From Agarivorans litoreus (GTDB lineage: Bacteria > Pseudomonadota > Gammaproteobacteria > Enterobacterales > Celerinatantimonadaceae), in assembly GCF_019649015.1 (NCBI RefSeq), contig NZ_BLPI01000001.1, positions 1,835,001-1,899,000 of the forward strand: 64,000 bases of DNA, in the 5' to 3' direction. Under the pieces are notes generated by a model. That model worked only from the letters and a program-made list of their open reading frames with translations. It was not told the origin of the DNA and searched no databases. This document shows, piece by piece, positions 43,979 through 52,993 of this stretch. Within the stretch, counting starts at the first letter, position 1, and every line of letters starts with the position of its first letter. The translations under genes were made by a program, and so were the position numbers.

Positions 43979-45310
43979 TTGGACCGCTCGGCCGAAGATT
44001 TAGTCAACTGGTTTCGTCAGTCGGCACCCTATATTAATGCCCATCGGGGTAAAACCTTTGTTGTAATGCTTAGCGGCGAAGCCAGCAGTAGCAGTAATTT
44101 TAGCAACATCATCCAAGATATCGCACTACTTAAAACTCTTGGCGTTAAAATTGTTTTGGTATGCGGAGCCCGTCCGCAAATCGACAGCCTGATTGCCGCT
44201 CACCAACACAGCTGTTTATTTGCAGGTGAACAACGCATAACCGACGAGCGTAGCCTAAATATTATTAAGCAGGCTGTTGGCCAAATTCAAATGGATATCG
44301 AAGCTCAGTTATCCATGGGCTTGGTTAATTCCCCCCTGCATCAAGCGCATATTAATGTGGTTCGTGGAAATTTTGTCGTCGCCCAACCGATAGGCGTAGA
44401 AGACGGCATCGACTTTTTACACACCGGAAAAGTACGCCGCATTAACCACCAAAGTATTAAACGCCAGTTGGATCATGGTGAAATAGTCATGGTGTCGCCA
44501 TTAGGCGTTTCAGTTACTGGCGAACTATTTAATATTTGTTCGGAAGACATCACTACTGAAATAGCTGTTTCCTTAAAAGCTGATAAGGTGATTTATTTCT
44601 GCCCTGAGCAAGGTATACACGATGACCAAGGGCAATTAGTTAGTGAATTACTACCAGACACTGCGAATCAACTGATGCGCTCCGAGCCCTTTCTGCGAGA
44701 GACCGACAAGGACACCTTACGCTATTTACGTGCCGCCATTCAATGTAGCGACCGAGGCATTGATCGCTGCCACTTAGTGAGCTACCAGCAAGATGGTGCG
44801 CTGCTGCAAGAGCTCTACACTCGAGATGGCAGCGGAACGCAGTTGGTGCAATATAGTTACGAGCGAGTACGTGAAGCTAGGCTAGATGACATTAATGGCA
44901 TTATCGAATTAATAAGACCATTAGAAGAAGAAGGCATTTTAGTGCGTCGCTCACGCGAACTACTGGAGATGGAAATTGAACGCTTTACCATTGTAGAGCG
45001 TGACGGCATGATCATTGGCTGTGCTGCACTCTATGCCTTTGAACAAGAAAACATTGGCGAACTGGCCTGTTTAGTCAGCCACCCGCAATATCGTCAAGCC
45101 AGCCGTGGCGACCGCTTGTTGCAAGCAATTGTTAAACGCGCTCGCCAGCAAGGCTTAAGCAAGCTATTTGTTCTCACCACTAAAAGCATTCATTGGTTTA
45201 GAGAGCGCGGCTTTGCCCCCGCCGATTTTGAGGATCTTCCTACTGAAAAGCAGGCTATCTACAACCTGCAACGACGCTCTAAGATCTTGATAATGGATAT
45301 CACTCAATAA
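43979..45310 (+). CDS. argA: Amino-acid N-acetyltransferase ArgA
   Basis: A 443-residue N-acetylglutamate synthase, the length of E. coli ArgA. Residues 1-280 are an amino acid kinase-like domain (FVVMLSGEASSSSNFSNIIQDIALLKTLGVKIVLVCGARPQID) and residues 290-443 a GNAT domain (IGELACLVSHPQYRQASRGDRLLQAIVKRARQQGLSKLFVLTTKSIHWFRERGF). It makes N-acetylglutamate from acetyl-CoA and glutamate, the first step of arginine synthesis. The start is TTG at 43979, supported by GGAG six bases upstream. Confidence 0.95.
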   Translation: MDRSAEDLVNWFRQSAPYINAHRGKTFVVMLSGEASSSSNFSNIIQDIALLKTLGVKIVLVCGARPQIDSLIAAHQHSCLFAGEQRITDERSLNIIKQAVGQIQMDIEAQLSMGLVNSPLHQAHINVVRGNFVVAQPIGVEDGIDFLHTGKVRRINHQSIKRQLDHGEIVMVSPLGVSVTGELFNICSEDITTEIAVSLKADKVIYFCPEQGIHDDQGQLVSELLPDTANQLMRSEPFLRETDKDTLRYLRAAIQCSDRGIDRCHLVSYQQDGALLQELYTRDGSGTQLVQYSYERVREARLDDINGIIELIRPLEEEGILVRRSRELLEMEIERFTIVERDGMIIGCAALYAFEQENIGELACLVSHPQYRQASRGDRLLQAIVKRARQQGLSKLFVLTTKSIHWFRERGFAPADFEDLPTEKQAIYNLQRRSKILIMDITQ

Positions 45311-45347
45311 GCGCCCCGGCGCTCACTTTTCGCCAAACCGCTAAAGC

Positions 45348-45373
45348 AAAAAACCAGCTCGATAAAGAGCTGG
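45348..45373 (-). terminator. Leftward terminator after porin gene, distal
   Basis: CCAGCTC-GATAAA-GAGCTGG with six A on its left, giving a T-run for transcripts coming from the porin gene. Confidence 0.8.
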
Positions 45374-45403
45374 CAAAATGACAAACATAAGAAAATAAGG
45401 AAG

Positions 45404-45427
45404 CACGCTAAGCAGGCGCTTAGCGTG
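45404..45427 (-). terminator. Leftward hairpin after porin gene, proximal
   Basis: Perfect 10-bp stem CACGCTAAGC-AGGC-GCTTAGCGTG just after the porin stop. Its leftward flank is only moderately T-rich (CTTCCTTATTTTC), so it may end or protect the transcript. Confidence 0.6.
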
Positions 45428-45439
45428 TAAGTGTCTCTC

Positions 45440-46456
45440 TTAGAAGTCGTAGCGTGCTGCGAAGTGGAACTCGTTTTTAGCGTCATCAATATTGTTAATT
45501 TGGTAAGCCGCAACAATACGTAATTGCTTAGTTAAGTTATAACGCCCTTCAATGGTGTAGTAATCTACTTCGTCAAATTTGGCGGCGCCTTCTGGCTCAA
45601 TTTCAGCTTTGTTCCACATAGCTTGAGCGCGGAAATCCTTAGTGAATTTGTAACCAGCCACTAATTCATAACCAGTGTGCTTATTTTTCGCATCAGAACC
45701 ATGCAATTTAAAGGCTTTGTTGTTTTCACCCTTGGCGTAGTTAAATGCCGCATAAACGCCGTTGGCGTCGTAGTTAATACCTGCCAGAGCCATTTTACTA
45801 TCTTTAACATCGCCATTATTAGCAATGTTGTATGCCGCGCCCAAACCTAGGCCAAAATCAAAAGTGTAAGCTAAAGCAACACCATAAGCAGAGTTGTCGA
45901 GGCTAGCTCCAGTGTCATCTTTCTCATTATCGTTAAACTTGTAAGAAGCGTGAATATCAAAACCGCTGAACTCGCCAGCGTACTTAAGCACGCTGTTTGA
46001 GCGGCCAATACCTTCTTCACGGCTAGAGCTGATACCGATAGCTGAGTTACCGTAAGGGTTAACGTAGCTTGAATCTGTCCAATCAGCGATCAACTCTAAA
46101 GCACCGTAGTTACGACCGAACGTTACTTCACCAAAGTTGCCACCGAAGCCAGCGTAAGCTAAACGTGCTTTAGTTGCTGAAGTGTTGTCTTTTTCGTCGT
46201 TATTTTCCATTTGTAGCTCGTAACGACCAAGAGCGTAGTTAGACTCACCAACTTTAGATTTAACTTTAGCGCCAAAACGAACGTATTGGTCAGCACCAAA
46301 ATTGTCAGAACGGCCTTCGTCGTCACCCGCTGTGTAACCGGCATATACACGGCCATATAGATCTACTGCGTGTTTTTCATCTTCGTAAACTTTAGCAGCG
46401 TTAGCAGAACCAGAAGCAGCAGCAACCGCCAAAGCGATAAGAGTAAGCTTTTTCAT
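45440..46456 (-). CDS. General porin (OmpU/OmpC-like outer-membrane trimer porin)
   Basis: A 338-residue Gram-negative porin: signal peptide (MKKLTLIALAVAAASGSANA), start AKVYEDEKHAVDLYGRVYAGY and alternating beta strands such as VTFGRNYGALELIADWTDSSYVNPYG. It ends with aromatic Phe (FHFAARYDF), needed for BAM insertion. Ribosome site AGGGA five bases before the ATG. Its promoter region has four ATGACAG-like half-sites in 11-bp phase, as in Pho boxes, so phosphate-starvation control is likely. Confidence 0.92.
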   Translation of the reverse strand: MKKLTLIALAVAAASGSANAAKVYEDEKHAVDLYGRVYAGYTAGDDEGRSDNFGADQYVRFGAKVKSKVGESNYALGRYELQMENNDEKDNTSATKARLAYAGFGGNFGEVTFGRNYGALELIADWTDSSYVNPYGNSAIGISSSREEGIGRSNSVLKYAGEFSGFDIHASYKFNDNEKDDTGASLDNSAYGVALAYTFDFGLGLGAAYNIANNGDVKDSKMALAGINYDANGVYAAFNYAKGENNKAFKLHGSDAKNKHTGYELVAGYKFTKDFRAQAMWNKAEIEPEGAAKFDEVDYYTIEGRYNLTKQLRIVAAYQINNIDDAKNEFHFAARYDF

Positions 46457-46518
46457 TTCAATCCCTAAAAAATGTGAAGTACATCAAGTAAAAGTTGCAC
46501 AAATCTTAGGATTGAAAA

Positions 46519-46558
46519 ATGACAGCGAAGTGACTGAAATATTAAAGATTAATGACAG
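46519..46558 (-). promoter_or_regulatory. Two tandem Pho-box-like sites in the porin promoter
   Basis: Plus-strand half-sites ATGACAG at 46519, GTGACTG at 46530, ATTAAAG (5 of 7 matches) at 46541 and ATGACAG at 46552 are exactly 11 bases apart. On the leftward strand this gives CTGTCAT-type repeats separated by 4-base gaps, the known PhoB layout. They lie 63-102 bases upstream of the porin start. PhoB binding is inferred from consensus knowledge. Confidence 0.6.
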
Positions 46559-46665
46559 CGAAACTTTATCTAAAAGTTTGCAATAGTTTAATTTTTAAGG
46601 ATTTTATTTGACACCTTGGAGTTGTCACAGTCAATGCCAGAATAAAGTATAGCCAAGAGCTAAAT

Positions 46666-47259
46666 CTAAAAACGGTAGTTCAATCCGAGATTTAGGCCTA
46701 ATTGCGACCAATAACTACCGACAAATGTAACTTGGCAACCAGGCCCGCATTCTATCTTGGAGCCATCGTTAACAAAGGTGCCATATAGACGGCCTTCTAG
46801 TTTTAAATCGAGGTTTTCAGTGAGGTGATAAAAGTAACCGCCACCTAAGCTAATAGAAAAGCGTTGGGTATCACCACCTGGGCTAGCGGAAAAGTGGGTA
46901 ACACCAGCGCCACCGCTGGCAAAGGTTTCAAAGTTTTCATATTGCCAACGGCGAGATGCGGTTAAATGAGCATATACTACGTCAACATCAGTAGTAGCCG
47001 AGTCGTCCATCTCGGTGTTTTGCCAAGACACCAGCGCTCCCACGTAGTTTTCGTAAGTCTCACGCTTGCGGTTTTCGCCACGACTAGTAGCAAAATCAAA
47101 GGCGGCCATATAAGAAGGGGCCGAACGAACCGAGTAGGTCTGTTCAGTGTCTAGGTGGGTCATTTCGCCGCCAAAGGTATAGCCAGCACCAATGCTTACA
47201 TCCGCGAGTGCGGGCAGCGAAACACAGCACGCCAATAACAATCCTATTTTTCTTAGCAT
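46666..47259 (-). CDS. Outer-membrane beta-barrel protein
   Basis: A 197-residue exported protein: signal peptide (MLRKIGLLLACCVSLPALA), about eight amphipathic beta strands and C-terminal Phe (LGLNLGLNYRF). The barrel is OmpA-/OmpW-like in size. Function unknown. It carries one CGPGC Cys pair near residue 172, probably a loop disulfide. Confidence 0.8.
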   Translation of the reverse strand: MLRKIGLLLACCVSLPALADVSIGAGYTFGGEMTHLDTEQTYSVRSAPSYMAAFDFATSRGENRKRETYENYVGALVSWQNTEMDDSATTDVDVVYAHLTASRRWQYENFETFASGGAGVTHFSASPGGDTQRFSISLGGGYFYHLTENLDLKLEGRLYGTFVNDGSKIECGPGCQVTFVGSYWSQLGLNLGLNYRF

Positions 47260-47317
47260 CAGTCACTTCCTGTTAGACACATCAACAGTGTCTAACATTC
47301 AGTAACTTAAACCAAGC

Positions 47318-47512
47318 TCAAATCGCCTTAAATTGATTAGTTATCACATCATAGTGATAACCAATAGTTTCTAAGCGGCGGGCTAAAGAACGCTCTTCAA
47401 ATCCAAAGGTTAAGGCTAAGTCTTCAAGGCTATTGCATTCTAAGCGCAACTTCTCATTTACAATACCTAGCAAGATATTGGCTTCAAGGTTCAACATATA
47501 GCTTGCATCCAT
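47318..47512 (-). CDS. DUF4250 family small protein
   Basis: A 64-residue protein MDASYMLNLEANILLGIVNE.. ending IGYHYDVITNQFKAI. The pattern LLxxVNxKLRxExxSLxxL..xIGYxYdxxxNQF is typical of DUF4250. The ATG at 47512 has AGGAG six bases upstream; a longer frame to 47539 lacks one. Function unknown. Confidence 0.8.
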   Translation of the reverse strand: MDASYMLNLEANILLGIVNEKLRLECNSLEDLALTFGFEERSLARRLETIGYHYDVITNQFKAI

Positions 47513-47636
47513 AATCGACTCCTCATCTATTGGCTGCATAGAGATAATTTGAGCTTAGTTAAACAATCCTCACTTTTGTAGCTAAGCGCTAGCAACAATG
47601 CTGTATTTTTTTGTTTACTTAAGTGATAAGCAACAA

Positions 47637-47660
47637 AAAGCCCGGCGAGTGCCGGGCTTT
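47637..47660. terminator. Terminator after grxA
   Basis: AAAGCCCGGC-GAGT-GCCGGGCTTT, a 10-bp GC-rich stem with an A-run on the left serving leftward transcription. Confidence 0.85.
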
Positions 47661-47677
47661 AATGAGATAACCTTGTA

Positions 47678-47935
47678 TTAGATATCAAACTGTTCGCGCA
47701 TTAGTGCTTCATACTCGGTACACCCGCCAACGTGTTTCTCGTCAACAAAAATCTGCGGTACAGTTTCAACCGGTTTACCTACAGTTTTTTCAAGGTCAGC
47801 CTTTGAGATGCCTTCAGCATGAATATCAACATAACGGTAGTTATAGTCTTCGTGTGCTTCGCTTAATTGCTCGGCGATCTGCTTGGCACGAACACAATAA
47901 GGGCAACCAGGACGACCAAAAATTACTGCAAACAT
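47678..47935 (-). CDS. grxA: Glutaredoxin 1 (GrxA)
   Basis: An 85-residue dithiol glutaredoxin with active site CPYC at residues 11-14, glutathione-binding TVPQIFVD and GGCTEYEAL. Closely follows E. coli GrxA (85 residues), which reduces ribonucleotide reductase and mixed disulfides in the cytoplasm. The start at 47935 is set by GGAG six bases upstream. Confidence 0.95.
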   Translation of the reverse strand: MFAVIFGRPGCPYCVRAKQIAEQLSEAHEDYNYRYVDIHAEGISKADLEKTVGKPVETVPQIFVDEKHVGGCTEYEALMREQFDI

Positions 47936-48082
47936 CTTAAACTCCAAAACCAATGTGAATTAGCCTTACTATAACGGCTAGTCAGCAAATAAAAAAATCG
48001 AATATGTCATTACTAGCGATAGGTTGAATCTATCAAAGAAAATAGAACTTACTACTTAGCAAAATCTTTCAGCTGCCAGGGA

Positions 48083-49372
48083 TTACTCTATCAACGCCAA
48101 CAAGCGCGACTTAAACAGCCCTGCAAAGTTTTTACGCATCGCTTCATCTACCATGGGTTCAACACAATTAACGGTAATGCTTAAACAACCGCCAAGGCTT
48201 TGGGCACCCAGCCAAAAAATCGCCCCTACTAAATGCTGGGCCGCGGTAAAATAATATCGTTGTGGCACGATGTTAATTGAATCTAATTCAGCAAACATCG
48301 AATCTAAGCGGCCTAGGTTAGATAAGTGCATGCAGTTGAAACGGCCTGCCACTTGCTGCATTTCATCATCGGCCCGGCGAGGGGCTTGCGCGTTCCACCA
48401 ATTATCATTGCACGACACCAAATGTAAGCCCGTCGCGACTTTTTCACGATAGGCCTGTTTGATTTGCTGCACACGCTGCCAAAAGTCTAGTGGTTCTTTG
48501 CCTTCAATCTCGAAAGAAAACATTGATACGTAACACGCCAGCTCTTGATGGTCGACCGGTGGTTCCACTATTGGCCGAACGTTAGCATTACCACCAGCAC
48601 TAACCCCAATGGCAGGCGACTTAGCCAATGCTATAGCCGCTTCTGCTGCTGCACCATACAAAGCTATAGTTAGACTTACTTGGTGTTGGCGACATACCGC
48701 CAACAAGCGCTGAGATTGCTCTTGGCTAAAGCTTAACAACTCTAGTTTGTTATGCTGCTCTTGCTTAAGGCCAGTTTGATTTAACCACACTCCGGCTTGA
48801 GCAGCAGTAATTGGCTTTGCAAAGGGATTATCATTAATGGCGTATTCATCCAGTGCCAATGCATCATGCACACAAGCGCGCACTGACAAAGCTTGGATCT
48901 CGGGTACCGTCTGTTGAGCCACCTGTTCATGCCGTAATAACCACTCGGCCAGCAAGGACGCCGCCGACAGGCCATCACAAATACTGTGATGCATACTGAT
49001 GATTAACCCCGACTGCTGCTGACCTAACAAAACCGATACCCGCCAAAGCGGACCGCCAACTTCAAGTGGAATATTGGTTTGCTGCTGCATGGTATCGCTT
49101 AATGCTTGCATAAAAGGCAGCTTAGTTTCATCTATATGAATAAACTCACATTCAGGTTGGCTAGCACACTCTTGCCACTGCCATTGCTGCGCGACTTGTT
49201 TTAAACACAGTGACAAAAACGGGTGGCGAAGTTGCAATAACTGATGGATTCGCGGAATAAAGTGAGTGTTTATCTTACCTGTTACTGTCACCGCATTTAC
49301 TACCAGCATGGCACCGCTGCTGGTTAAGTCAGCAAACAATGACTCGGTTTTACCCAATTGGCGAATTGTCAT
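48083..49372 (-). CDS. Condensation/PapA-like acyltransferase
   Basis: A 429-residue protein of the chloramphenicol acetyltransferase/condensation-domain superfamily. The catalytic motif HHxxxDG is MHHSICDGLSA (about residue 147), and the C-half has the expected bridge segments (GVSAGGNANVRPIV and FNCMHLSNLGRLD). It would transfer an acyl group to a hydroxyl or amine. The ATG at 49372 fits AGGGGG five bases upstream better than the overlapping ATG at 49375. It follows the MFS transporter in one operon, so it may modify a compound that the transporter exports. Confidence 0.8.
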   Translation of the reverse strand: MTIRQLGKTESLFADLTSSGAMLVVNAVTVTGKINTHFIPRIHQLLQLRHPFLSLCLKQVAQQWQWQECASQPECEFIHIDETKLPFMQALSDTMQQQTNIPLEVGGPLWRVSVLLGQQQSGLIISMHHSICDGLSAASLLAEWLLRHEQVAQQTVPEIQALSVRACVHDALALDEYAINDNPFAKPITAAQAGVWLNQTGLKQEQHNKLELLSFSQEQSQRLLAVCRQHQVSLTIALYGAAAEAAIALAKSPAIGVSAGGNANVRPIVEPPVDHQELACYVSMFSFEIEGKEPLDFWQRVQQIKQAYREKVATGLHLVSCNDNWWNAQAPRRADDEMQQVAGRFNCMHLSNLGRLDSMFAELDSINIVPQRYYFTAAQHLVGAIFWLGAQSLGGCLSITVNCVEPMVDEAMRKNFAGLFKSRLLALIE

Positions 49373-49420
49373 CATAACCCCCTAAGGCAAGTAAACTGCA
49401 GATAACTCAATAGGCAGCAA

Positions 49421-50602
49421 TCATTGCATAGTTGGGGCTTTAACTTTCACTATCTGGATCACCATGTTAAGTATTAAGGCTAAAGCCATCACGCTAAATA
49501 TGATCGCCATCGCACTCGAGCTTGGCATCAAGGCGGTGGTTAATACACCAACCGCCAAAGCAGTGAGTGTCATTTGGGTAGTACCACTTAAAGCCGATAC
49601 CGTGCCAGCTTGTCCAGAAAAGTGTCCAAATAAACCAGATTGAGAAATAGGATAAATAGCCCCAACACTAATGCTGATTAAGCTCATTGCTGTAATCACC
49701 CAAATTAATGAGCTTGAATGGGTGAGCAATATAAACGCCGCGATAAAGGGCAACAGTGAGGCTAACAACAAAATGCTCTGCTCTGTCCAGCGACCATTAA
49801 AGCGGCGAGTAAAGGCACTACCTAAAGCTAAGCCTGCTGCGGGGATTATCATCACCAACCCAAAGTCATCGGCTGACAAACCAAAATCATGCTGCAATAT
49901 AAAAGGCGCGCTGCTGATCATATACATCAAACCAATACTGGCGATCCAAGCAAAGCTTGAGTAATGAATAAAGTGGCGATTAATGGCAAGACTCAAGTAG
50001 TTATTTAGAACTCGCTTCATATTAAGCGGCGGACCTACCTCTGTTTGTGTTTCAGGTAACAGCTTAGCGGCAATTACCAGTAAACTTGCCCCAGCAATAC
50101 CAATGATCACAAACAAATAGTGCCAGCCCCAATAAGCCGTCACTATGCCACCAATAACCGGGCCTAAAACAGGAATAACCGAAGCCGCCATGCCCAACCA
50201 AGCAAAACCATGTTTTAGCTCTTTACCACGATAACTGTCACTGATTAAGCAACGCGCCAATATCTGATTACTTCCTGCGCCTAAACCTTGAATAAGTACC
50301 CCAGCTAATAACAAATCAAGATGATTAAAGCCCAAAAATGTGAGTAGGTTACCCAGCAGGAAAACAGCCTGCCCCAGCCAAAATACCCGCCGCCTGCCAT
50401 AACTATCTGCTAGCGGGCCATAAAATAGTTGGGATATACCCAAGCCCAAAATAAACACCACGATAAGGCGCTGCACTAAGTGCTCTTCTACCGCAAAATG
50501 CATGGCCATTTCTGGTAAGGCAGGAGTCAACAGACCATTGGTTAATTGGGAACAAGCGATAAAGGCAATAGAAAAAAACAGCGGGATCCGTGAATAGCTC
50601 AC
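49421..50602 (-). CDS. MFS drug transporter, Bcr/CflA (EmrD-like) family
   Basis: A 393-residue inner-membrane protein with twelve hydrophobic helices and MFS motif A (LFYGPLADSYGRRRVFWLGQ) after TM2. The closest resemblance is to EmrD/Bcr-type drug:H+ antiporters. The likely start is GTG at 50602, since GGAG lies seven bases upstream; a longer frame from ATG 50620 has only a weak site. It is followed 48 bases later by the acyltransferase and is divergent from a LysR regulator. Confidence 0.88.
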   Translation of the reverse strand: MSYSRIPLFFSIAFIACSQLTNGLLTPALPEMAMHFAVEEHLVQRLIVVFILGLGISQLFYGPLADSYGRRRVFWLGQAVFLLGNLLTFLGFNHLDLLLAGVLIQGLGAGSNQILARCLISDSYRGKELKHGFAWLGMAASVIPVLGPVIGGIVTAYWGWHYLFVIIGIAGASLLVIAAKLLPETQTEVGPPLNMKRVLNNYLSLAINRHFIHYSSFAWIASIGLMYMISSAPFILQHDFGLSADDFGLVMIIPAAGLALGSAFTRRFNGRWTEQSILLLASLLPFIAAFILLTHSSSLIWVITAMSLISISVGAIYPISQSGLFGHFSGQAGTVSALSGTTQMTLTALAVGVLTTALMPSSSAMAIIFSVMALALILNMVIQIVKVKAPTMQ

Positions 50603-50719
50603 TAATAAACTCCAATACATCAGCGTTCTTCATTGTAAAACAAAGCCAAAAGCGGATAATCATTCATCAAAGACATGATTTATTTCCTTACAGGAAACAA
50701 TTAATCAAGGAGGCTGAAT

Positions 50720-51616
50720 ATGGATTGGTTGAACGCAGTGCAAACCTACATAGCAGTGGTAGAAAGCAGCAGCTTTGTACAAGCCGCCCAGCAACTCAAC
50801 ATCACTACCTCCGCCTGCAGTAAACGTATCTCATGGTTAGAGTCACAATTGCATTGCCAATTATTATTGCGCACGACTCGCAGGGTGCGCACCACCGAGC
50901 AAGGCCAGCAGTTTTATTTGCAAAGCTGCGATTGGTTAAGCCAGTTCAATAATATGCGCCAACAACTTGGCCCCTCTAGCCTTGGTTTAACTGGTAGCCT
51001 CTCTATTGGGGCTCCTGCGGTATCGGGCAGTTTATTTGTAACGCCCTTAATTGCATCATTTTTACCCAAGCACCCACACCTCAATATCGAGTTATTAGAA
51101 GTAGAGCCAGGGGAAATTCCAGATTTATCGCTCGATATTGTAGTGACGCGCCAGCTAGACAATTTTGATAGCGCCAGCTATCGCATGCTGCATCTATTCA
51201 ATTACGCGGTGAAATGTTTTGCCAGCCCCACATTTTTGGCTAGCTGCGGCCCAATACAAAGTGCAAAGCAACTGCAAGCTCTGCCGCTATTGTTGGTGCA
51301 AGGGCAAATAAAAGCAGGCGGCGTAAAACTAAATGAAGGAACCGTGCTTAACCAAGCTTGTCGCTTTGTTACTCACGATCCTATGGCGGCCATTCAAGCA
51401 GCAGTTCACCACATGGGCGTAGTATTAGTATCGGAAGATCTGGTACAACAACATCTATTAGACGGGAAGTTAATTGAAGTACTGCCTGGCTTATTGTCTG
51501 AGCAACGCAGCGTATGCGCCTATTATCCGGCTCAGCGTTTTGAAAACCCCAATATCAGCGCCTTTTTACAGCACTTACGTGAACAAAGCCAAGCCGCCAG
51601 CAATAACCTTCAATAA
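50720..51616 (+). CDS. LysR family transcriptional regulator
   Basis: A 298-residue regulator with an N-terminal winged HTH (MDWLNAVQTYIAVVESSSFVQAAQQLNITTSACSKRISWLE..) and a C-terminal substrate-binding fold. AAGGAGG precedes the ATG. It is divergent from the MFS-acyltransferase operon with about 117 bases between, so it probably regulates that operon. Ligand unknown. Confidence 0.9.
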   Translation: MDWLNAVQTYIAVVESSSFVQAAQQLNITTSACSKRISWLESQLHCQLLLRTTRRVRTTEQGQQFYLQSCDWLSQFNNMRQQLGPSSLGLTGSLSIGAPAVSGSLFVTPLIASFLPKHPHLNIELLEVEPGEIPDLSLDIVVTRQLDNFDSASYRMLHLFNYAVKCFASPTFLASCGPIQSAKQLQALPLLLVQGQIKAGGVKLNEGTVLNQACRFVTHDPMAAIQAAVHHMGVVLVSEDLVQQHLLDGKLIEVLPGLLSEQRSVCAYYPAQRFENPNISAFLQHLREQSQAASNNLQ

Positions 51617-51653
51617 CTGGCAGCTTGTTTTGCTCAGCCTAGGCTGTTCCCAC

Positions 51654-52073
51654 TTAACTAATTTCTATTTGCTGCTTTTCACTCACCTTAGCAACAGCTT
51701 TGGGCGCTTTAAGCATTAACAGGCCGTTGACTAATTCAGCGCTAATATCCTCAGCTTGAATTGCTTTACCAACATTAATGTTTCTTCGGAAAAAGCCACT
51801 ACGACGTTCTTTGCGCAGTACATTGTCGCCCTGTTGTTGATGTTTCTGCTCAATTTTGGCTTGAATACTCAAAACACCATCGTGTAGCTGCACATCAATA
51901 TCTTCCTTAGCCACACCAGGCAACTCGGCAACAAATAAGTAGCTATCTTCTTTGTCGATGATATCGACACGCGGTTGGAAAAAGCCATCATCACGCATGG
52001 CAAATTGTGGGCTAAAAAGCTGCTCCCATAAATGGTCTTCTCCAAACCAATGGTCTCTAGGTAACATGTTCAT
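51654..52073 (-). CDS. Hsp20/alpha-crystallin small heat-shock protein
   Basis: A 139-residue ATP-independent chaperone. The alpha-crystallin domain is seen in FQPRVDIIDKEDSYLFVAELPGVAKEDIDVQLHDGVLSIQA and GFFRRNINVGKAIQAEDISAELVNGLLMLKAPK. The start at 52073 is preceded by AAGGAG, five bases before the ATG. The IbpA-type thermosensor fold upstream was not recognisable. Confidence 0.9.
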   Translation of the reverse strand: MNMLPRDHWFGEDHLWEQLFSPQFAMRDDGFFQPRVDIIDKEDSYLFVAELPGVAKEDIDVQLHDGVLSIQAKIEQKHQQQGDNVLRKERRSGFFRRNINVGKAIQAEDISAELVNGLLMLKAPKAVAKVSEKQQIEIS

Positions 52074-52264
52074 AATAAGCTCCTTAGTTATGCTCAACAC
52101 TAAACAACAGCTTACTCAATCTAATTTTAGTTGAGACAAAGCAACCTAACTGGAGAGTGAAACCAAAAAAGCCAACGAGTTTGACCTAAAGCAAACTCAT
52201 CGTTAACTAATGTTTTGGTGCTTAGAAAAGGTACAAATTATGCTGCAAAATGGCGGGTATAAAA

Positions 52265-52290
52265 AAACCGCTAGCCAAAGCTAGCGGTTT
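52265..52290 (-). terminator. Terminator for the 41-residue gene
   Basis: AAACCGCTAGC-CAAA-GCTAGCGGTTT, an 11-bp stem with seven A on its left. It ends leftward transcripts from the small gene at 52347 before the Hsp20 gene. Confidence 0.85.
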
Positions 52291-52346
52291 AGGATGTAAC
52301 AAGCGTTAGTTCGAGTCACGAGTTAAAAAGGCAACTACGGGGTAGT

Positions 52347-52472
52347 TTACTCGGCCGCTTCAACATCTGATTCGCATTCTTTTGCTTCGATATCTTCACT
52401 GATTGGAAGGCGCACAAAAAAACCTTTACCAGTTGCAAAACAACGCATCGTTTGTTGTTGATCTTGTTCCAT
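52347..52472 (-). CDS. Small protein of unknown function (41 residues)
   Basis: The leftward frame reads MEQDQQQTMRCFATGKGFFV.. and ends in a very acidic tail rich in Glu and Asp, with a TAA stop. GGAG lies nine bases before the ATG (GGAGATTTATCTAAATG), and a strong terminator follows about 57 bases after the stop, so it looks like a compact monocistronic gene. It has one Cys in an N-terminal basic/aromatic part (RCFATGKGFFVRLP) and a second Cys in the tail. No family recognised. Confidence 0.6.
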   Translation of the reverse strand: MEQDQQQTMRCFATGKGFFVRLPISEDIEAKECESDVEAAE

Positions 52473-52993
52473 TTAGATAAATCTCCTAAGTTGTTGCAAG
52501 GGTGAAAAAGTTAAATGTTATGTTTAATTTCTCGTTATATTTTGCTTATTGCCACTTGCGTAAGTAAGGCTAGCTAGTGAATAAAAATTGCACAAGAAAT
52601 AATCAGTAAAAATTCCATTTAGCCAAACATTTCTTGATCTAGCTCAGTCTTGCGGGAGGTAATCTATAGGCTTTTGCTAGAAATGTGAAGTACTAATTTA
52701 CCACTTTGGGGATGCAAGCCAAATCCACAAAAAATAATACCCATTAAAAACAACAACTTAAAAATTCAGTAAAATATGGAAAAATAACACTTATAGCTAT
52801 TTGATATGACAAAACCGAGCTATATATATATTTGGCTATATTTGTCATTTGCAGTAAAAATAACAATAGCTGAATCAGTCACTTACACTAAGCAGTCATC
52901 CAAACAAAGCGAAGCGAATAAATATTCAAAATAGCGACTAATGACATAAAGGATATTTATGAAGTTAGAGCGCAGACCGCTCATAGGCTAGGC
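52473..52993. other. AT-rich intergenic region
   Basis: About 520 bases, very AT-rich, with runs such as TATATATATATTTGG. It should hold the promoter of the 41-residue gene. No ORF with a ribosome site, tRNA or clear repeat is visible. Confidence 0.5.

Noticed and set aside
46966-47154. 62-codon + strand ORF within the OM beta-barrel gene
   Set aside because: Antisense shadow with no ribosome site.
51635-51646. CAGCCTAGGCTG palindrome between LysR and Hsp20 genes
   Set aside because: A 12-bp palindrome without loop or T-run, between convergent genes; probably chance or a weak terminator.
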